Assembly: GCA_002839335.1 (NCBI GenBank)
Contig: PGXU01000026.1
Location: 1 to 39,876 of the forward strand
DNA from: Spirochaetae bacterium HGW-Spirochaetae-4
GTDB taxonomy: Bacteria > Spirochaetota > Spirochaetia > Sphaerochaetales > Sphaerochaetaceae
Direction of reading: 5' to 3'
Length of the DNA: 39,876 bases
The notes under the pieces were generated by a model, which worked only from the letters and a program-made list of their open reading frames with translations, had not been told where the DNA came from and did not search any database. Positions 9,146-17,101 of the stretch are shown piece by piece. The position numbers and the translations under genes were made by a program. The stretch's first letter is position 1, and the number at the start of each line of letters is the position of its first letter.

Positions 9146-10138
9146 TTATATGTCCGGATTCGTACCCACCATCTTCAAATAATAATTCAAGTATTCTGGT
9201 AGTACATCTGTGAAGACCTTGGAAATCTTATCCATTTCCTGTTTATCCTTTTCTGAAATCTGGAGTGATTCGCTTGCGATATTCTCAACAACCTGTCCAG
9301 TGGTTCGTGCACCGATAATTACTCCATCGACATCGGGCCTATTGAGCACCCAATTGATTGCCAGTTGGGTTAAGGTCACTCCATATGTATTCACAAAAGG
9401 TTTCAGTTTTTCGACAGTTGAAGTTGTTCTATCCCACCACTCGGGCAAATAGAGCAACAATCCATCGGAACCGGCTCGTGCCCTTTGATCATCTCTCTCA
9501 AATCTGTAGTCCTTTGAAAATTTTCCGGTCAACAATCCACTCGCGAGCGGTCCATATGCAACAACCCTGACATCATGATAAACACAAAATGGGAATAGAT
9601 ATTTCTCAGCATATGTTCGCCATAACAGACTGTAACATTGCTGCAATACATCGATTTCTCCAAAACATAACGCAGTTTCCATTTGGTTCAATGAAAAGTT
9701 CGACAAACCGATTGCCCTAATCTTTCCCTCTTCCTTCAATTTCATTAGAGTACCAATCGATTCTTCGAGAGGGACTTCATTATTGGGGTAGTGCAAATAA
9801 TATAGGTCGATATACGATGTTCCTAAATTACGCAGGCTTGCTTCACAAGATCTCTGTATTCCTTTCGCACTTGTATTGTGATATGAGACTTTGCTGCTGA
9901 GTACAACGTCGTCACGTATCTGGCGAACCACTTTACCCAATATTTTTTCTGCAACACCATCTCCATAGGCTTCAGCACAGTCGAAGGTGTTCACTCCGCC
10001 TTCCAATGCTGTGGACAATACAATTTCAAAGTTTCTACGCGAGTCGGCTGATTTGAAAAAATCACCTCTTGGTGAGCTTCCACCCATGATAATTGAGGAA
10101 AGTTCTATCCCGCTCGTTTTAAGTTTAAATTTTTTCAT
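9146..10138 (-). CDS. Aldo/keto reductase
   Basis: A 330-residue NADPH-dependent oxidoreductase with an (alpha/beta)8 barrel. The catalytic tetrad is visible: Asp and Tyr in FDCAEAYGDG, Lys in LSSKVSYH, and His in LYYLHYPNNE. The coenzyme phosphate-binding end reads VIIGARTTGQVVENI. The gene follows the enolase-superfamily gene after 23 nt and precedes the binding protein, so all are probably co-transcribed. A role in interconverting an aldose or keto intermediate of the imported sugar is likely by context. It resembles the YghZ/IolS type of aldo/keto reductase, but I cannot fix the substrate. Confidence 0.9.
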   Translation of the reverse strand: MKKFKLKTSGIELSSIIMGGSSPRGDFFKSADSRRNFEIVLSTALEGGVNTFDCAEAYGDGVAEKILGKVVRQIRDDVVLSSKVSYHNTSAKGIQRSCEASLRNLGTSYIDLYYLHYPNNEVPLEESIGTLMKLKEEGKIRAIGLSNFSLNQMETALCFGEIDVLQQCYSLLWRTYAEKYLFPFCVYHDVRVVAYGPLASGLLTGKFSKDYRFERDDQRARAGSDGLLLYLPEWWDRTTSTVEKLKPFVNTYGVTLTQLAINWVLNRPDVDGVIIGARTTGQVVENIASESLQISEKDKQEMDKISKVFTDVLPEYLNYYLKMVGTNPDI

Positions 10139-10161
10139 TCTTTATTCCATAATTCAATATC

Positions 10162-11346
10162 TCAGAGCAATATATTGCTTTCATCAAAGTTATTCACTGA
10201 GTACTTCTCTATGGCAGCTTCATTAATTGAAATACCGATTCCAGGCTTGCTACTTGGAATTATATAACCATCCTGCCAGTTGAACGGTTCATCCAACAAC
10301 AGGTCCAACCCGTGGGAATCCATCTTCTCAATACTTTCCTGTATGAGAAAGTTCGCACAACAAGTGTCCAATTGTATCTGTGCGGCAAAATTAACCGGAC
10401 CAGCCCAGAAGTGCGGTGTAAACTGCATATGTGCGGCATCAGCAATAGCTGCAATCTTCTTTGCCTCCAGAAGACCTCCCATACCTGAGAGATCCAATTG
10501 AATTATATCGACACATTTTGATTCAATCAGTGGCATGAACTCCCATTTCGTTGCCAAGCGTTCGCCAGTTGCGATCGGAATACTCGTAGCCTTCGAAACT
10601 TTTGCGAGCGCAGTGAAGTTTTCAGGCGGTGTTGGTTCCTCGAACCATAGGGGATCATATGGTTCAAGCATTTTTGCCGCTCGAATTGCTCCGGACGAAG
10701 TGAACTGCCCATGGGTTCCGATAATAATATCGCAAACATCTCCACAGATATCCCGCAAATGACTAATAATCCGCTTTGCTCTACTCATCATTTCCAAAGG
10801 AGGTTGTCCTGCAGTCAAATTCCTTACATATGGCGAGAAGGGATCGAGTTTTATCGCTGTAAATCCCATCGCGATGCACTCCTCGGCACGTTGAACCAGA
10901 GCGTCTTCCATTTGCCAGAAATCCTCACACCATATCGCATCATTCTTTTCCGTCAGATATGTATACGTTCTGATCTTTTCGTTTACCATGCCACCAAGCA
11001 ATTCATAGACAGGGCGATTGACCTCCTTTCCGATAATATCCCAACAGGCGATTTCCAGACCGCTTACTATACCCATGAGCGCCAAATCAGCATGAGAATG
11101 TCCTTGTTTCGTGAACACCCTGAGAAAGAATTTTTCAATGTCAAATGGACTTTGACCAATAAGAAACTCCTCGGCAACAGCAGAGACCATCTTCTGGTAA
11201 AGTTCAGGATTATATGAATTCCAATATATCTCGCCCCAACCTACGGAATTGTTATCGGTAACAACTTTAACGAGAAACCAGTACACACCACCTCGAGCAT
11301 TGGTTCTGATCTTGATTACATAGGGTATGACTTCGGTCACTTTCAT
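10162..11346 (-). CDS. Mandelate racemase/muconate lactonizing enzyme family protein, probable sugar-acid dehydratase
   Basis: A 394-residue enolase-superfamily protein: an alpha+beta capping domain to about residue 125, then a barrel. The barrel shows the Lys strand (TAIKLDPFSPY), the metal-ligand Glu in WFEEPTPPENF, the next Glu in ATGERLATKWEF, DIIQLDLSGMGG, and the last-strand His in FTPHFWAGP. The first metal-ligand position reads IIGTHGQFT, where many relatives have Asp before the x-H-G, so a Gly or Thr stands there. ATG 11346 has AAAGGAGA; a TTG at 11364 overlaps that site and is unlikely. It is the first gene of the island operon. Galactonate- or gluconate-type dehydration is plausible but unproven. 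Confidence 0.85.
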   Translation of the reverse strand: MKVTEVIPYVIKIRTNARGGVYWFLVKVVTDNNSVGWGEIYWNSYNPELYQKMVSAVAEEFLIGQSPFDIEKFFLRVFTKQGHSHADLALMGIVSGLEIACWDIIGKEVNRPVYELLGGMVNEKIRTYTYLTEKNDAIWCEDFWQMEDALVQRAEECIAMGFTAIKLDPFSPYVRNLTAGQPPLEMMSRAKRIISHLRDICGDVCDIIIGTHGQFTSSGAIRAAKMLEPYDPLWFEEPTPPENFTALAKVSKATSIPIATGERLATKWEFMPLIESKCVDIIQLDLSGMGGLLEAKKIAAIADAAHMQFTPHFWAGPVNFAAQIQLDTCCANFLIQESIEKMDSHGLDLLLDEPFNWQDGYIIPSSKPGIGISINEAAIEKYSVNNFDESNILL

Positions 11347-11369
11347 GATGGTATCTCCTTTCAATTCCT

Positions 11370-11397
11370 ATTTTATCTTGGTTTTTATATTTGTCAA
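11370..11397 (-). promoter_or_regulatory. Promoter of the island operon
   Basis: TTGACA (11392-11397) and TAAAAT (11370-11375) on the minus strand are 16 nt apart, about 24 nt upstream of the dehydratase start. The sequence further upstream is almost pure A+T with imperfect inverted repeats, a plausible but unproven IclR-binding area. Confidence 0.6.
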
Positions 11398-11452
11398 TGA
11401 TAATTTATAATTTTATATTTTACATAATAAAATATTAATTCTAAGAGCCATC

Positions 11453-11476
11453 CTCTTTGCCTCTAAAAGTAAAGAG
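11453..11476. repeat. Stem-loop at the right end of the island
   Basis: CTCTTT and AAAGAG pair across a 12-nt loop just inside the right 17-bp repeat. No T-tract follows on either strand. It may belong to the end of the acquired segment. Confidence 0.35.
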
Positions 11477-11485
11477 AGGCCAGTT

Positions 11486-11502
11486 CCCACCCGATTGCTT
11501 TA
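11486..11502 (+). repeat. 17-bp direct repeat, right edge of AT-rich island
   Basis: Identical to 5203-5219 and in the same orientation. The flanking bases differ on both sides (c/t before, a/c after), so the match is exactly 17 bp. GC-rich sequence resumes here. Confidence 0.65.
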
Positions 11503-11533
11503 CTCCTAAGATATATGGCATGCTGAAACACCC

Positions 11534-12994
11534 ATGAAGAAGACGATTCGAACGAAGCCCCGGGTGCCGATGCTTCTTGCAGTCCTATTGCTCACCTTCA
11601 CCTCCACGCTGGCAGCCCAGGAGTTGCCCCTGTTGTTGCAGGAACGCTATATCATGGCCCACCTCGGATTCCAACGACAGTATGCCACCTCATACGAATC
11701 TCCCGACGACATATCGCTGGGATACACGATATTCAATGGGGAATTTCCCGTCATCATCCATGCCGAAGGGCCCGAACTCTCCCTCTATTCGGGAAGCCCG
11801 CTCTTTATCCCCGCGTTCCTATCGGGGGGAACAACCAACCAGATCGGATATCTCGATGCATACCGCAACTACACACCGATAGCACTGCTGTCGCTCGGAT
11901 GGCGCCACGACCTGCTGAAAACCGGCAATTTGGCCAACGATGGATTCTTCGCCTCATGGGGCTGGCGTGCCGGCATCCTTTCGGGAGGCCTGGGCTACCA
12001 TTTCGCCCACGAACGGCCCGTCGGATACCTGGGGGCATCACTGGATAATGTGGGCATCAGCCTTTCGGCATCACCCGTGAATCTCAAGGCGACCCTCACC
12101 TACCGTACCGAGAAATCCTGGAGCATAAGCACTTCCGTGGAACTGGATGAAGACGGACGGGCGAGTTTTGGCGTGGGATTCGGCCTATCGCGCAAGGACT
12201 ACGCCGCCGAAGCCATTTTCACCGACGACTGGAACCTGTCGGTCGCCCACCGGGGCTCCATGTTGAATGCCCCCGAAAATACCCATTCGGCATTCGAATG
12301 GGCACTCGGGCAACCCCACTTTGTCGCAATCGAAACCGATATACAATTGACCTCCGATGGTAAATTCCTCTTGATCCACGATCCGATCCTGCTCCGATAC
12401 AGCCATGGTTTCGATATGGTCAGGAATTTGACCAGCGAAGAGTTGAGATCACTCGATATGGGATCCTGGTTCTCCCCCGATTTCGCCGGAGCCCAAGTAC
12501 TGGACCTGGCCCAATTGGGTGAGATCAGCAACGCAAATCCGGATGTCTACTGGCTGCTCGAGTTGAAGAACCTCATCTGGACCCGAGAGGAAGCCACGCG
12601 GTTCCTCAAGGAAATCGACGAAGCTTTCGACCATCCGGAAAAGATCGGCTTCTATACCGTCACCCTGGAGATGATGGAGTTGATGCAATCACTCACCGAC
12701 CGTCCCGTGGGAATCCAGCTCGATACGGTCAAGATGATGTTCTACTACAGCGACCACCTCATGCCGCTGGTGAAAGCCGAGTATCGCCCGCTGGTGCGGA
12801 ACGCCGACTTCTTTACGCTGTTATCCTCCAAATTCGACAGGCAGGAACAGTTGATCGAGCTTTCCGAGGAGTTGGGAATACCGGTGATGCTGTGGAATTT
12901 CCACGATGTGATTGCCGGCTATGTTCCCAGGGACCTGCGCCACTACCCCCTCGGCATGCCCAAGATGCTCGACGGCGCCTTGTTCAAGGAGTAG
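11534..12994 (+). CDS. Secreted protein: N-terminal beta-rich domain fused to glycerophosphodiester phosphodiesterase
   Basis: A 486-residue protein. A signal peptide (hydrophobic core about residues 12-26, ending LAAQ) leads into some 200 residues of alternating polar and aromatic beta strands (WRHDLLKTG, FFASWGWRAG, YHFAHERPVGYLGASL) that I do not recognise but that look like an outer-membrane or periplasmic beta domain. From about residue 235 a GDPD domain begins: VAHRGSMLNAPENT, then IETDIQLTSDGKF with the metal-binding Glu and Asp, LIHDPILL, and LLELK. GDPDs hydrolyse glycerophosphodiesters to glycerol-3-phosphate and an alcohol. No good ribosome site precedes ATG 11534, so the start is moderately sure. 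Confidence 0.82.
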   Translation: MKKTIRTKPRVPMLLAVLLLTFTSTLAAQELPLLLQERYIMAHLGFQRQYATSYESPDDISLGYTIFNGEFPVIIHAEGPELSLYSGSPLFIPAFLSGGTTNQIGYLDAYRNYTPIALLSLGWRHDLLKTGNLANDGFFASWGWRAGILSGGLGYHFAHERPVGYLGASLDNVGISLSASPVNLKATLTYRTEKSWSISTSVELDEDGRASFGVGFGLSRKDYAAEAIFTDDWNLSVAHRGSMLNAPENTHSAFEWALGQPHFVAIETDIQLTSDGKFLLIHDPILLRYSHGFDMVRNLTSEELRSLDMGSWFSPDFAGAQVLDLAQLGEISNANPDVYWLLELKNLIWTREEATRFLKEIDEAFDHPEKIGFYTVTLEMMELMQSLTDRPVGIQLDTVKMMFYYSDHLMPLVKAEYRPLVRNADFFTLLSSKFDRQEQLIELSEELGIPVMLWNFHDVIAGYVPRDLRHYPLGMPKMLDGALFKE

Positions 12995-13081
12995 TCCTTC
13001 CCCTCCGGATATCCGCTGTTCGCGCATCAACTGGACAAACCGGTTCCATTTGGGCATAGTGGGTATACACAAGGAGTCGAC

Positions 13082-13420
13082 ATGTGGGGCAAAAAGACGA
13101 AACAACCTCAAGGATCACCACTTGAATCCATACCATTCACAACCGTTGAAGGCCACCAGGCTACACAACCGTTGACCGTATTCGCGCTGAGTACCTGCGG
13201 TTTCTGCCGACGGGCGATCACCTTCCTCAACGACAGCGGTGTTGCCTACCGGTATGTCTATATGGACAAACTGGACAAGCCGTCGCAGGATGCAGTCCGT
13301 GCCTATGTGAAGCAAACCTTCCATACGATGCTTTCCTATCCGTTCCTCTGTATCGGGGAGGACGATTACCTCACGGGCTTCATCAGGGCCTCGTGGGAAA
13401 AGGAGCTGGGCAATGGGTGA
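13082..13420 (+). CDS. Glutaredoxin-like protein
   Basis: A 112-residue thioredoxin-fold protein with a CGFC redox motif at residues 39-42 (LSTCGFCRRAITFL), preceded by an unusual polar N-terminal extension of about 30 residues. The cis-proline region reads LSYPFLCIGEDDYLTGF. The ATG at 13082 has AAGGAG. It overlaps the next gene by 8 nt, and that gene encodes a ferredoxin:thioredoxin reductase-like catalytic subunit. The pair therefore looks like a dedicated ferredoxin-driven dithiol system in which the reductase reduces this glutaredoxin. The substrate of the pair is unknown. Confidence 0.85.
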   Translation: MWGKKTKQPQGSPLESIPFTTVEGHQATQPLTVFALSTCGFCRRAITFLNDSGVAYRYVYMDKLDKPSQDAVRAYVKQTFHTMLSYPFLCIGEDDYLTGFIRASWEKELGNG

Positions 13421-13751
13421 TGCCAAAACGATCGATGTCGGTCAATTCGTGCACAATGTGGCGAAAAACAAGGGATGGAGCCTCAACGGCGATGCCGAAT
13501 TCCTCCAATCCCTGGTAGAGGGCCTGGAGATGAACCTCCAACGGTTGGGATATCTGCAATGCCCCTGCCGCCTCTCCTGGGATGATCGGGAAAAGGACAA
13601 GGACATACTCTGTCCGTGTGTCTACGCCGCCGACGATATCGCCGAATACGGGCACTGCTTCTGCTCGCTTTTCCTCTCGCCCGAATTCGCCGCATTGGGA
13701 ACAGAACCGGTGAGCATACCGGAACGACGCCCCGAGAACTTGTTTCCCTGA
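13413..13751 (+). CDS. Ferredoxin:thioredoxin reductase catalytic (beta) subunit-like protein
   Basis: A 112-residue protein with the six-cysteine pattern of FTR catalytic subunits: CPC at 50-52, CPC at 67-69, and HCFC with cysteines at 82 and 84. In the family these hold a [4Fe-4S] cluster next to a redox-active disulfide and pass electrons from ferredoxin to a thioredoxin-fold partner. The start overlaps the glutaredoxin gene by 8 nt, which implies translational coupling and a functional pair. No variable (alpha) subunit gene is next to it, as in other non-photosynthetic FTR homologues. A GC-rich hairpin follows 42 nt downstream. Confidence 0.9.
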   Translation: MGDAKTIDVGQFVHNVAKNKGWSLNGDAEFLQSLVEGLEMNLQRLGYLQCPCRLSWDDREKDKDILCPCVYAADDIAEYGHCFCSLFLSPEFAALGTEPVSIPERRPENLFP

Positions 13752-13793
13752 CGGGTTTCCTGCCGGTGGTTGGTGGTTCCCGGGTGATGCCTT

Positions 13794-13817
13794 CCCGATG
13801 CCTCCACCGGCATCGGG
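13794..13817. terminator. Hairpin between convergent genes
   Basis: A perfect 9-bp stem CCCGATGCC/GGCATCGGG with a 6-nt loop lies between the FTR gene and the lipoprotein gene, which converge. No T-tract follows, so terminator function is likely from position but not certain. Confidence 0.5.
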
Positions 13818-13833
13818 TGTACGTTCGGTGTGG

Positions 13834-14340
13834 CTACTGGTTCACGAACAAAGCCATGGCCGTGCGCAGTTGTTCCAGCTTCTTTTCCAACGCCTTGATA
13901 TTCAGGTTCACATTCACGATATCGCGGCCCAGTTGCAGGAAGTCTTCCGATGAATCGTACCCGGCCATGCGGACCAGTTCATCCAATGAACGGTAGACTC
14001 CGTTGAAATCGCGGACCAGCGTGTCCACATAAGCCTTGATCCGTGCAACTTCCTCGTCTTTCGCGTACCTGTCCAGGCTGCCTTCTATGGTCGCCACAGT
14101 GTTTTCCAACACGACAACCCGCTCGGAAATTCCCTGCAGTTCTTGCGCGAACACCGCGGACGGTACATATTCGGCCTGTTTCTGTTTCAGACCGGCGACT
14201 TCCGCCTCCAACTGCTCCAACTTGGATTGGTTTGCCATCCTGTATGTTTCGAATTCTTCTAGCGCAACGGTGGAAGTACACGACGAGAACAAGAGAACGA
14301 CAACAACAATCAGCAAGGCCCCCATTGTTACCTTCTTCAT
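13834..14340 (-). CDS. Coiled-coil lipoprotein of unknown function
   Basis: A 168-residue predicted lipoprotein: the signal sequence ends in LLFSSC with the lipidated cysteine at residue 21. The mature part is nearly all charged heptad-like helix (SKLEQLEAEVAGLKQKQ, ISERVVVLENTVATIEG, IKALEKKLEQLRTAMAL), so it is probably an elongated trimeric or dimeric coiled coil anchored to a membrane. I know no family for it. The ATG at 14340 is supported by a G-rich site, and a longer frame to 14358 is not. It is divergent from the amidohydrolase gene and convergent with the FTR gene, so context gives no function. Confidence 0.75.
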   Translation of the reverse strand: MKKVTMGALLIVVVVLLFSSCTSTVALEEFETYRMANQSKLEQLEAEVAGLKQKQAEYVPSAVFAQELQGISERVVVLENTVATIEGSLDRYAKDEEVARIKAYVDTLVRDFNGVYRSLDELVRMAGYDSSEDFLQLGRDIVNVNLNIKALEKKLEQLRTAMALFVNQ

Positions 14341-14521
14341 GCGTAGCCCCCTACACAAATCATTATACGATATGATTCCATACTACATTCCCCTACGCTC
14401 GAGGGCAACAAGAAAAGCACATTTCGTCACAACCGATGCCGACGTTCAACAGTGTTTGCCAGAAACCGCATCGTATGTACCCTGCGATGCCAGCTTACCG
14501 GATATATGATATACTTACTCC

Positions 14522-15868
14522 ATGAGCCCCAACCCTCTTGAAATGCAGGCAATAGTGAACGGTACAGTATTGACCATGGACGACCGGTGGACCAGCTACG
14601 ATTGTGGAATGGTTATTGTCGCAGGTACCACCATAAGGGAAGTAGGCCCGTTCGACCAGGTGCGCCTGGATCAACTTGGGATTCCAAAAGAACATATCAT
14701 CGATGCCGATGGAGGCATCATCATCCCCGGATTCGTGAATACACATACGCATATAGGCATGTCGTTGTTCAGGGGAATAGCGGACGACACCGCGAATCGA
14801 TTGAAACGGGTAATCTTCCCCCTCGAGCGGAAATTTACCACCCCGGAAGTCGTATATACCGCATCGTTGCACTCTTTGACCGAGATGATCCTTGGTGGAA
14901 CCACTTGTTTTGCGGACATGTACTACTTCGCGACTCAAACGGCCCGAGCAGTACAGGAATCGGGCATACGTGGTGTCATAGGACAATCGGTCGCAACCTA
15001 TGGGGGTCCCGACGCACCCGATTTCCCCACTTCAATCGAACTGGTCCACCGGTTGGACAACCTGTTGAAAGGTAATGATAGGGTCATGGCGGCAATCGCC
15101 CCCCATGCTCCCTACTCCCTCACCAAACAGGAATTGCTGCAATGTGCCGAGATACATTCCGATCGGGATATCAGGATACTCAGCCACCTCGCGGAAATGC
15201 CCTTCGAGGAAAGCTACACGGACGAGCATTACCACATGCGCCCCATCCCCTTCTATCGTCAGTGCAACCTGCTGGGTTCAAGAACAACCATGGCCCACTG
15301 CATCTTCGCCGACGGGAACGACCAGCGACTCCTGGTGGAAACCGGAACCGGCATTGCCCACAACCCCTCGGCGAACAGCAAGAGCGGCAAGGGTATCGCT
15401 CCTGCATACGATCTGATTACCAAAGGAGCCCGGCTCGGATTGGGCACCGATGGTCCCATGAGTGGGAATACCATGGACATGGTACATATACTCGACATTA
15501 CCGCCAAATTCCAGAAAGTCCTCAAAAAAGACCCTACAATCATGACTCCAAGGGATGTGTTGCGGGCAGCAACGAGGGGAGGCGCTGAGGCGCTGCACCT
15601 CGAGAAGTCCATAGGGACGCTGGAACGCGGAAAGCTAGCCGATATCGTCATCGTCAGTACCGACAGTCCTGCCATGTTCCCACTCTACGATCCCTATGCG
15701 GCAATCGTCTACGCAGCCTCGCCTGCAGATATCGCCATGACCATGGTCGATGGCAAGCAGTTGATGTATCGGAGAAAACTGCATACATTGGATCCCCAAG
15801 CGATACGTATCCAGGCAGCGGATATGGTCTCCCATATTCGTCACGATATGCACGAATTCCTCCAGTGA
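14522..15868 (+). CDS. Amidohydrolase, 5-methylthioadenosine/S-adenosylhomocysteine deaminase family
   Basis: A 448-residue metal-dependent deaminase. The metal site is visible in order: HTHIG after IIPGFVN, PHAPYSL, the SHLAEMPFEES His, AHCIF, and LGTDGPMSGN with the catalytic Asp. The HNP-x-x-N-x-K-x-x-x-G-I-A stretch and the FQKVLKKDP helix match the MtaD/SsnA/TrzN-like group. Family members deaminate MTA, SAH or adenosine at the purine 6-position, though some act on guanine or triazines. The C-terminal GTLERGKLADIVIV segment is the usual composite beta domain. It lies beside genes for a nucleoside phosphorylase and an adenine-deaminase-like enzyme, which supports a nucleoside substrate. 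It converges with the M20 peptidase gene. Confidence 0.88.
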   Translation: MSPNPLEMQAIVNGTVLTMDDRWTSYDCGMVIVAGTTIREVGPFDQVRLDQLGIPKEHIIDADGGIIIPGFVNTHTHIGMSLFRGIADDTANRLKRVIFPLERKFTTPEVVYTASLHSLTEMILGGTTCFADMYYFATQTARAVQESGIRGVIGQSVATYGGPDAPDFPTSIELVHRLDNLLKGNDRVMAAIAPHAPYSLTKQELLQCAEIHSDRDIRILSHLAEMPFEESYTDEHYHMRPIPFYRQCNLLGSRTTMAHCIFADGNDQRLLVETGTGIAHNPSANSKSGKGIAPAYDLITKGARLGLGTDGPMSGNTMDMVHILDITAKFQKVLKKDPTIMTPRDVLRAATRGGAEALHLEKSIGTLERGKLADIVIVSTDSPAMFPLYDPYAAIVYAASPADIAMTMVDGKQLMYRRKLHTLDPQAIRIQAADMVSHIRHDMHEFLQ

Positions 15869-15970
15869 TCTGCACCAGCATTGACTTGTAACCGAGCCGA
15901 CGCGAACGAAGGCCATTTGTTCGATAGGCCCAAAAAAAGCAACGGTTAGTATGGCACAGATCACCAGGAC

Positions 15971-17101
15971 TCAGATACCGAGGACTGCTTCCCTGAGCAA
16001 TCGGGCAGCGTCCAACAGTTCATCCAACACCAGGTATTCCCGATTGGTGTGTATATGATGCATGCCCATGCCGAATACAATGGTGGGAATACCCAAACCA
16101 TTGAGCATATTGGCATCACCACCCCCAGCCGAACGCAACAGATCGGCTTCATAACCCAAAATCTTGCAAGCACGTGCAAATCGCCTGACTACTGGAGCAT
16201 CTTCATCGATCGCGTACCCGGCATAGACAGATTCCCATGTGACATCGACCGAGAATCCATCCCGTCGATTGAATTGGGAACACAACGAGTTTACCAATGC
16301 AGTGCAGGCTCGGAAACTTTCGGGGGAAAAGCTGCGCAATTCGCCCGTAAAGGTGACAAGGTCCGGCACCACATTGGTTTGAAGTCCTCCTTCGATCGTG
16401 CCGACATTCATCGTCGTCAAAGGATCAACCTGTCCCTGGGGTAGCTGGAGAACCATCTCGGAGGCCAACCTGATCGCGTTGCGTCCCAAGAGTGGTTCAA
16501 GCGCCGCATGTGCGGCCCTTCCATGCACATGGCACGTGAAGCGGGCTTTCTGTGGAGCAGAAACGATCGCAGTACCGACAGGAGTCTCGCCATCGAGGTT
16601 GAAGGCGACCGACGAGGAGAACTGTGCGTGTGTCAGTTTGCTTGCCCCCAGGCATCCGAGTTCCTCCTGGACCGTGAACACGACTTCCAGCGATTGGCGG
16701 CGTTCAGCATCGCCAAGGCACAGGTCGATGATTTCCAAGGCAAGGGCGATACCAGCCCGATCGTCGCCCCCAAGTATGGAGGTACCGTCTGTACGGAGTT
16801 CTCCTTGCTGTTCCACAATAACCGGTTTACCCGGATCCAACGGCACGGTATCCATATGTGTGCACAATAGAAGCGGATTGGAAGCTCCAGGCACCCGCAT
16901 GAGTATATTCGCGGTATCTCCACCCGAAGGAATTGAAAATTCAGGCATCTCTTCCCACGTCAGTCCCTGAACCTCACGCACGGAAAAGAACGAATGCAGG
17001 TAATCACGAATTGCCCGCTCGGACCGGGAAGGCGCACGGATGGCACAAAGCTCACGGACCCGTGCGTACAGACGCTCGGAATCGACCATTGGAATCGGCA
17101 T
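15971..17101 (-). CDS. M20 family metallopeptidase (PepT-like)
   Basis: A 376-residue di-zinc hydrolase. Visible metal and catalytic residues: THMDTV (His, Asp), GGDDRAG (bridging Asp), QEELG (catalytic Glu and metal Glu), LDGETPVG (Asp), and a C-terminal His in GMGMHHIHT. The dimerisation domain lies between about residues 185 and 290. M20 enzymes cleave peptides, acylated amino acids or carbamoyl compounds; the substrate cannot be read. The ATG at 17101 overlaps the phosphorylase stop (TGATG), so it is translationally coupled to it and is the last gene of the importer operon. Association with a nucleoside phosphorylase hints at an amide- or peptide-conjugated nucleoside substrate, which is speculation. 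Confidence 0.88.
   Translation of the reverse strand: MPIPMVDSERLYARVRELCAIRAPSRSERAIRDYLHSFFSVREVQGLTWEEMPEFSIPSGGDTANILMRVPGASNPLLLCTHMDTVPLDPGKPVIVEQQGELRTDGTSILGGDDRAGIALALEIIDLCLGDAERRQSLEVVFTVQEELGCLGASKLTHAQFSSSVAFNLDGETPVGTAIVSAPQKARFTCHVHGRAAHAALEPLLGRNAIRLASEMVLQLPQGQVDPLTTMNVGTIEGGLQTNVVPDLVTFTGELRSFSPESFRACTALVNSLCSQFNRRDGFSVDVTWESVYAGYAIDEDAPVVRRFARACKILGYEADLLRSAGGGDANMLNGLGIPTIVFGMGMHHIHTNREYLVLDELLDAARLLREAVLGI

Larger units (their letters stand above)
5220..11485. mobile_element. Putative integrated AT-rich catabolic island
   Basis: Six minus-strand genes (dehydratase, aldo/keto reductase, binding protein, two permeases, IclR regulator) form a block clearly richer in A+T than the genes on either side. 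Identical 17-bp repeats lie exactly at both composition boundaries. No integrase, transposase or terminal inverted repeat is present, so the mechanism of entry is unknown. The label records a probable acquired segment, not a proven mobile element. Confidence 0.5.

Noticed and set aside
5220-11485. Integrase or transposase inside the AT-rich island
   Set aside because: All six genes are accounted for by transport, catabolism and regulation. No tyrosine or serine recombinase or DDE motif was seen.
15869-15970. Terminator with an A-run between the deaminase and M20 peptidase genes
   Set aside because: The GGCC stem is only 4 bp and the A-run is on the wrong side for either convergent gene.
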